Below are positions 62,255-64,000 of a stretch of DNA of 64,000 nt, piece after piece. Every line of letters starts with the position of its first letter. Position 1 is the stretch's first letter. Under the pieces are notes generated by a model that did not search any database, was not told the DNA's origin, and saw only the letters and a program-made list of their open reading frames with translations. This DNA comes from Rhodanobacter sp. OK091 (lineage in GTDB: Bacteria > Pseudomonadota > Gammaproteobacteria > Xanthomonadales > Rhodanobacteraceae). The position numbers were made by a program, and so were the translations under genes. The stretch is from assembly GCF_900142825.1 (NCBI RefSeq), contig NZ_FRCH01000003.1, positions 62,001-126,000 of the forward strand, written 5' to 3'.

Positions 62255-62790
62255 GCCAGTCCGTCAATCGCACTCCTTTCGAGATTCTGGCCCGCTACGA
62301 GCGGTTGTCGCTGGCGCATGCCTCGGATACGCAGGACAAGCTGGAGGCGCCTGGGCTATGGCGCGGCATCGGCTTTCGCGTCGGCTCCCGCCTGCTGGTC
62401 AGTGGCATCGACGAAATCAACGAATTGCTTGCGGTACCGGTGCTTACTCCGGTGCCCGGAACCCAGCCGTGGCTGCTCGGCGTAGCCAACGTACGCGGCA
62501 ATCTGGTGCCGGTGGTCGATTTTGCCCGCTTCCTGTTTGGTGAGCGCACACAGCAGTCGGACCGAACCCGCCTGCTGGTGGTGCGTCAAGGTGGCGGCAG
62601 CGTCGCGCTGCTGGTGGACGAGGTGTTCGGCCAGCGCACGGTGGATGAGGAGCAGCGCCGCGAGGCCGGGCGCGAGGATGATCCGCGGCTTGCCCGTTTC
62701 GCCGAGAGCCGGGTGGGTGAGCAGCAATTGGCAATTTTCAGCATGAACCGGCTGGTGCGGGCACCGGATTTCCGGCAGGCCGCGGCCTGA
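62251..62790 (+). CDS. pilI: chemotaxis coupling protein PilI (CheW-like)
   Basis: Encodes 179 residues from the ATG at 62251, overlapping the pilH stop. CheW domain (about 50-165): GFRVGSRLLVSGIDEINELL, VPGTQPWLLGVANVRGNLVPVVDFARF, VALLVDEVFGQRTV. It couples the PilJ receptor to the CheA-type kinase ChpA/PilL, which would be encoded beyond the window. Confidence 0.94.
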   Translation: MSQSVNRTPFEILARYERLSLAHASDTQDKLEAPGLWRGIGFRVGSRLLVSGIDEINELLAVPVLTPVPGTQPWLLGVANVRGNLVPVVDFARFLFGERTQQSDRTRLLVVRQGGGSVALLVDEVFGQRTVDEEQRREAGREDDPRLARFAESRVGEQQLAIFSMNRLVRAPDFRQAAA

Positions 62791-62918
62791 CCTCGCGTCA
62801 GACCGCAGCCATGTGAAGGGCCGGCGCCAGTCAGGGTCGGAAATTTGGGGCAACCATTTCCTGGCCAGTACCCGCTCTGCGGAGCCGGCAATGTATACGT
62901 TAGACGGATGAGGTGAAC

Positions 62919-64000
62919 ATGAGCACTACAGGGGGCGTCAGCAAGGAACGCGGTTTTACTACTGCACTCATTGTCCTGCTGCTGATCGCGATCGCGCTGG
63001 CGGCGTTCGATTTCTGGCGGCTCAACATCAAGAACGATGAGGATCGCCAGGCCATCGCGCTGACCACGCAGATCCAGGTGCTGTCGCAGCAGACGGCAAA
63101 GTTCGCGCTGGAATCGGCCGGCGGCAACGTCGACTCGTTCAAGGAGCTCGAATCCACCCGCAACTCCATCGATTCAGCGGTGCAGCGGTTGAACAAGGGC
63201 GACTCGGCCACCGGCATGCAAGCCTATGCCGACAGCAACGCATCCCTTGCGGGCCGTGCAGTGAGCGCCCTGAACGACTCCTGGAAACAGCTGGACGGAG
63301 ACATCGGCAAAATCCTCTCCAACAAGGCCGTGGTGCTCGACTCCGGCCAGCGTGCCAACACCTTGTCCCAGCAGATGCCGCTGCTCAACTCGAGCATGGA
63401 GCAGGTGGTCAACATTCTGCAGCAGCGTGGTGCCAGCGCCGACCAGATGCTGGGCACATCGCGCCAGATGTTGTCTGCCGACCGAATCATCCGCCGCGTG
63501 CAGGAAGTGCTGCAAGGTGGCGATTCCGCGCAGTCGGCGGCCGATGGTTTGTCCCGTGATGCGCAGTTGTATGGCAGCGTGCTGAAAGGGTTGATCGAGG
63601 GCAGTCCCGACAGCGGCGTGAAGCCGATCGGTGACGCGAATGCACGCAAGATCCTCACCGACATGGATGCGAACTGGGGCAAGCTGGTCGACCCGGTCGC
63701 CAAGCTGGTGGCCGCTGCCGGCAACATCGCCGACGTGAAACACGCAGGCAACCAGGCCTCACTGGATTCGCAGACCGTGCTGTTGCGCGCGAACGACCTG
63801 TCCGAGCAGATCGGCAAGCTGCCGTTGCGCCGGCTGTTCCCGAACGTATGGTGGGGCCTGCTCGGCGCGATCGCCGCGGTGGCCTTCGCACTGATGCTGG
63901 TCGTCACCCTGGTCACTGAACAGCGCCGCCGTTTCGCCAGCAGTACTGAGCTGAACCAGCGCAACCAGGAGGCGATCATGCGCCTGCTGGACGAAATGGG
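62919..64000 (+). CDS. pilJ: type IV pilus methyl-accepting chemotaxis protein PilJ (5' part)
   Basis: Partial: the frame opens at the ATG at 62919 (MSTTGGVSKERGFTTALIVL) behind GATGAGGTGAA and is still open at the window end (360 codons). One N-terminal transmembrane helix (about 14-32), a PilJ-type periplasmic helical sensor (about 35-295, with QQTAKFALESA and LLNSSMEQVVNILQQ), a second helix near 308-328 (WWGLLGAIAAVAFALMLVV) and the start of the HAMP/cytoplasmic region. The signalling hairpin lies beyond the edge. It senses pilus or surface cues for the Chp pathway. Confidence 0.92.
   Translation, partial: MSTTGGVSKERGFTTALIVLLLIAIALAAFDFWRLNIKNDEDRQAIALTTQIQVLSQQTAKFALESAGGNVDSFKELESTRNSIDSAVQRLNKGDSATGMQAYADSNASLAGRAVSALNDSWKQLDGDIGKILSNKAVVLDSGQRANTLSQQMPLLNSSMEQVVNILQQRGASADQMLGTSRQMLSADRIIRRVQEVLQGGDSAQSAADGLSRDAQLYGSVLKGLIEGSPDSGVKPIGDANARKILTDMDANWGKLVDPVAKLVAAAGNIADVKHAGNQASLDSQTVLLRANDLSEQIGKLPLRRLFPNVWWGLLGAIAAVAFALMLVVTLVTEQRRRFASSTELNQRNQEAIMRLLDEM

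Noticed and set aside
1-64000. tRNA, rRNA, integrase or transposase genes
   Set aside because: No cloverleaf with a TTCGAATC-type arm, rRNA segment, or recombinase/transposase protein signature was recognised.

Overview
This is a high-GC gammaproteobacterial chromosome segment. The gene orders gshB-tonB-yqgE-ruvX-pyrB next to pilGHIJ, pilT-pilU beside proC-yggT, and pssA-(holD-like)-rimI point to the order Xanthomonadales (Lysobacterales). A Rhodanobacteraceae-like member (Rhodanobacter/Dyella/Luteibacter) is my best guess from protein character; no 16S gene is present to confirm it. I see no rRNA, tRNA, prophage, insertion-sequence transposase or CRISPR array.

Layout. (1) 1-12.4 kb: an uninterrupted array of ten MacB/FtsX-type ABC permease genes, strictly alternating between two subfamilies, 'A' (proteins starting MF[S/A]YYL) and 'B' (start with a PILxxLRxHK-like segment), i.e. 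five A-B pairs; the first A gene is cut by the window edge. No ATPase or adaptor gene is in the window. (2) 12.5-17.3 kb: a secreted DUF885 metallopeptidase-like protein, then a sigma-54 response regulator and its histidine kinase. (3) 17.4-25.6 kb: a methyltransferase and an EamA transporter with a histidine-rich tail (minus strand), then a heavy-metal RND efflux operon (two small proteins, CzcB-, CzcA-like, DUF3240, CzcC-like). (4) 25.9-28.6 kb: SPFH protein, NfeD protein, ThrE-type exporter. (5) 28.7-33.4 kb: H-NS-like protein, proS, a DUF4124 protein, pssA, a candidate holD and rimI. (6) 33.7-46.1 kb: valS, a hydrolase, hemE, a WGR protein, aroB-aroK, an epimerase, YbjQ, dodecin, a glycerate-kinase-like protein, pdxH-yjbQ and a BtuF-like protein. 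(7) 46.8-50.9 kb: yggT-proC divergent from pilT-pilU. (8) 51-57.1 kb: a promoter with a short structured transcript ending in a terminator, an Oar-like TonB-dependent receptor, a BON protein and a 596-residue lipoprotein. (9) 57.2-64 kb: the pyrB-ruvX-yqgE-tonB-gshB operon (minus) divergent from pilG-pilH-pilI-pilJ (pilJ runs off the edge).

Functional links. Type IV pilus biology appears twice (retraction ATPases PilT/PilU; Chp chemosensory genes PilG/H/I/J). Envelope transport dominates the first 25 kb.

The most unusual feature is not a gene. Two nearly identical ~690-bp intergenic elements (36718-37415 and 46087-46775) are built from a chain of hairpins arranged as one large imperfect palindrome, capped at both ends by inverted REP-like sequences. 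Between the two copies, stem differences are matched by compensatory changes on the opposite arm, and the ~113-bp centre is present in opposite orientation. Smaller REP-like hairpins of at least two further types punctuate other gene gaps, including those in the permease array.
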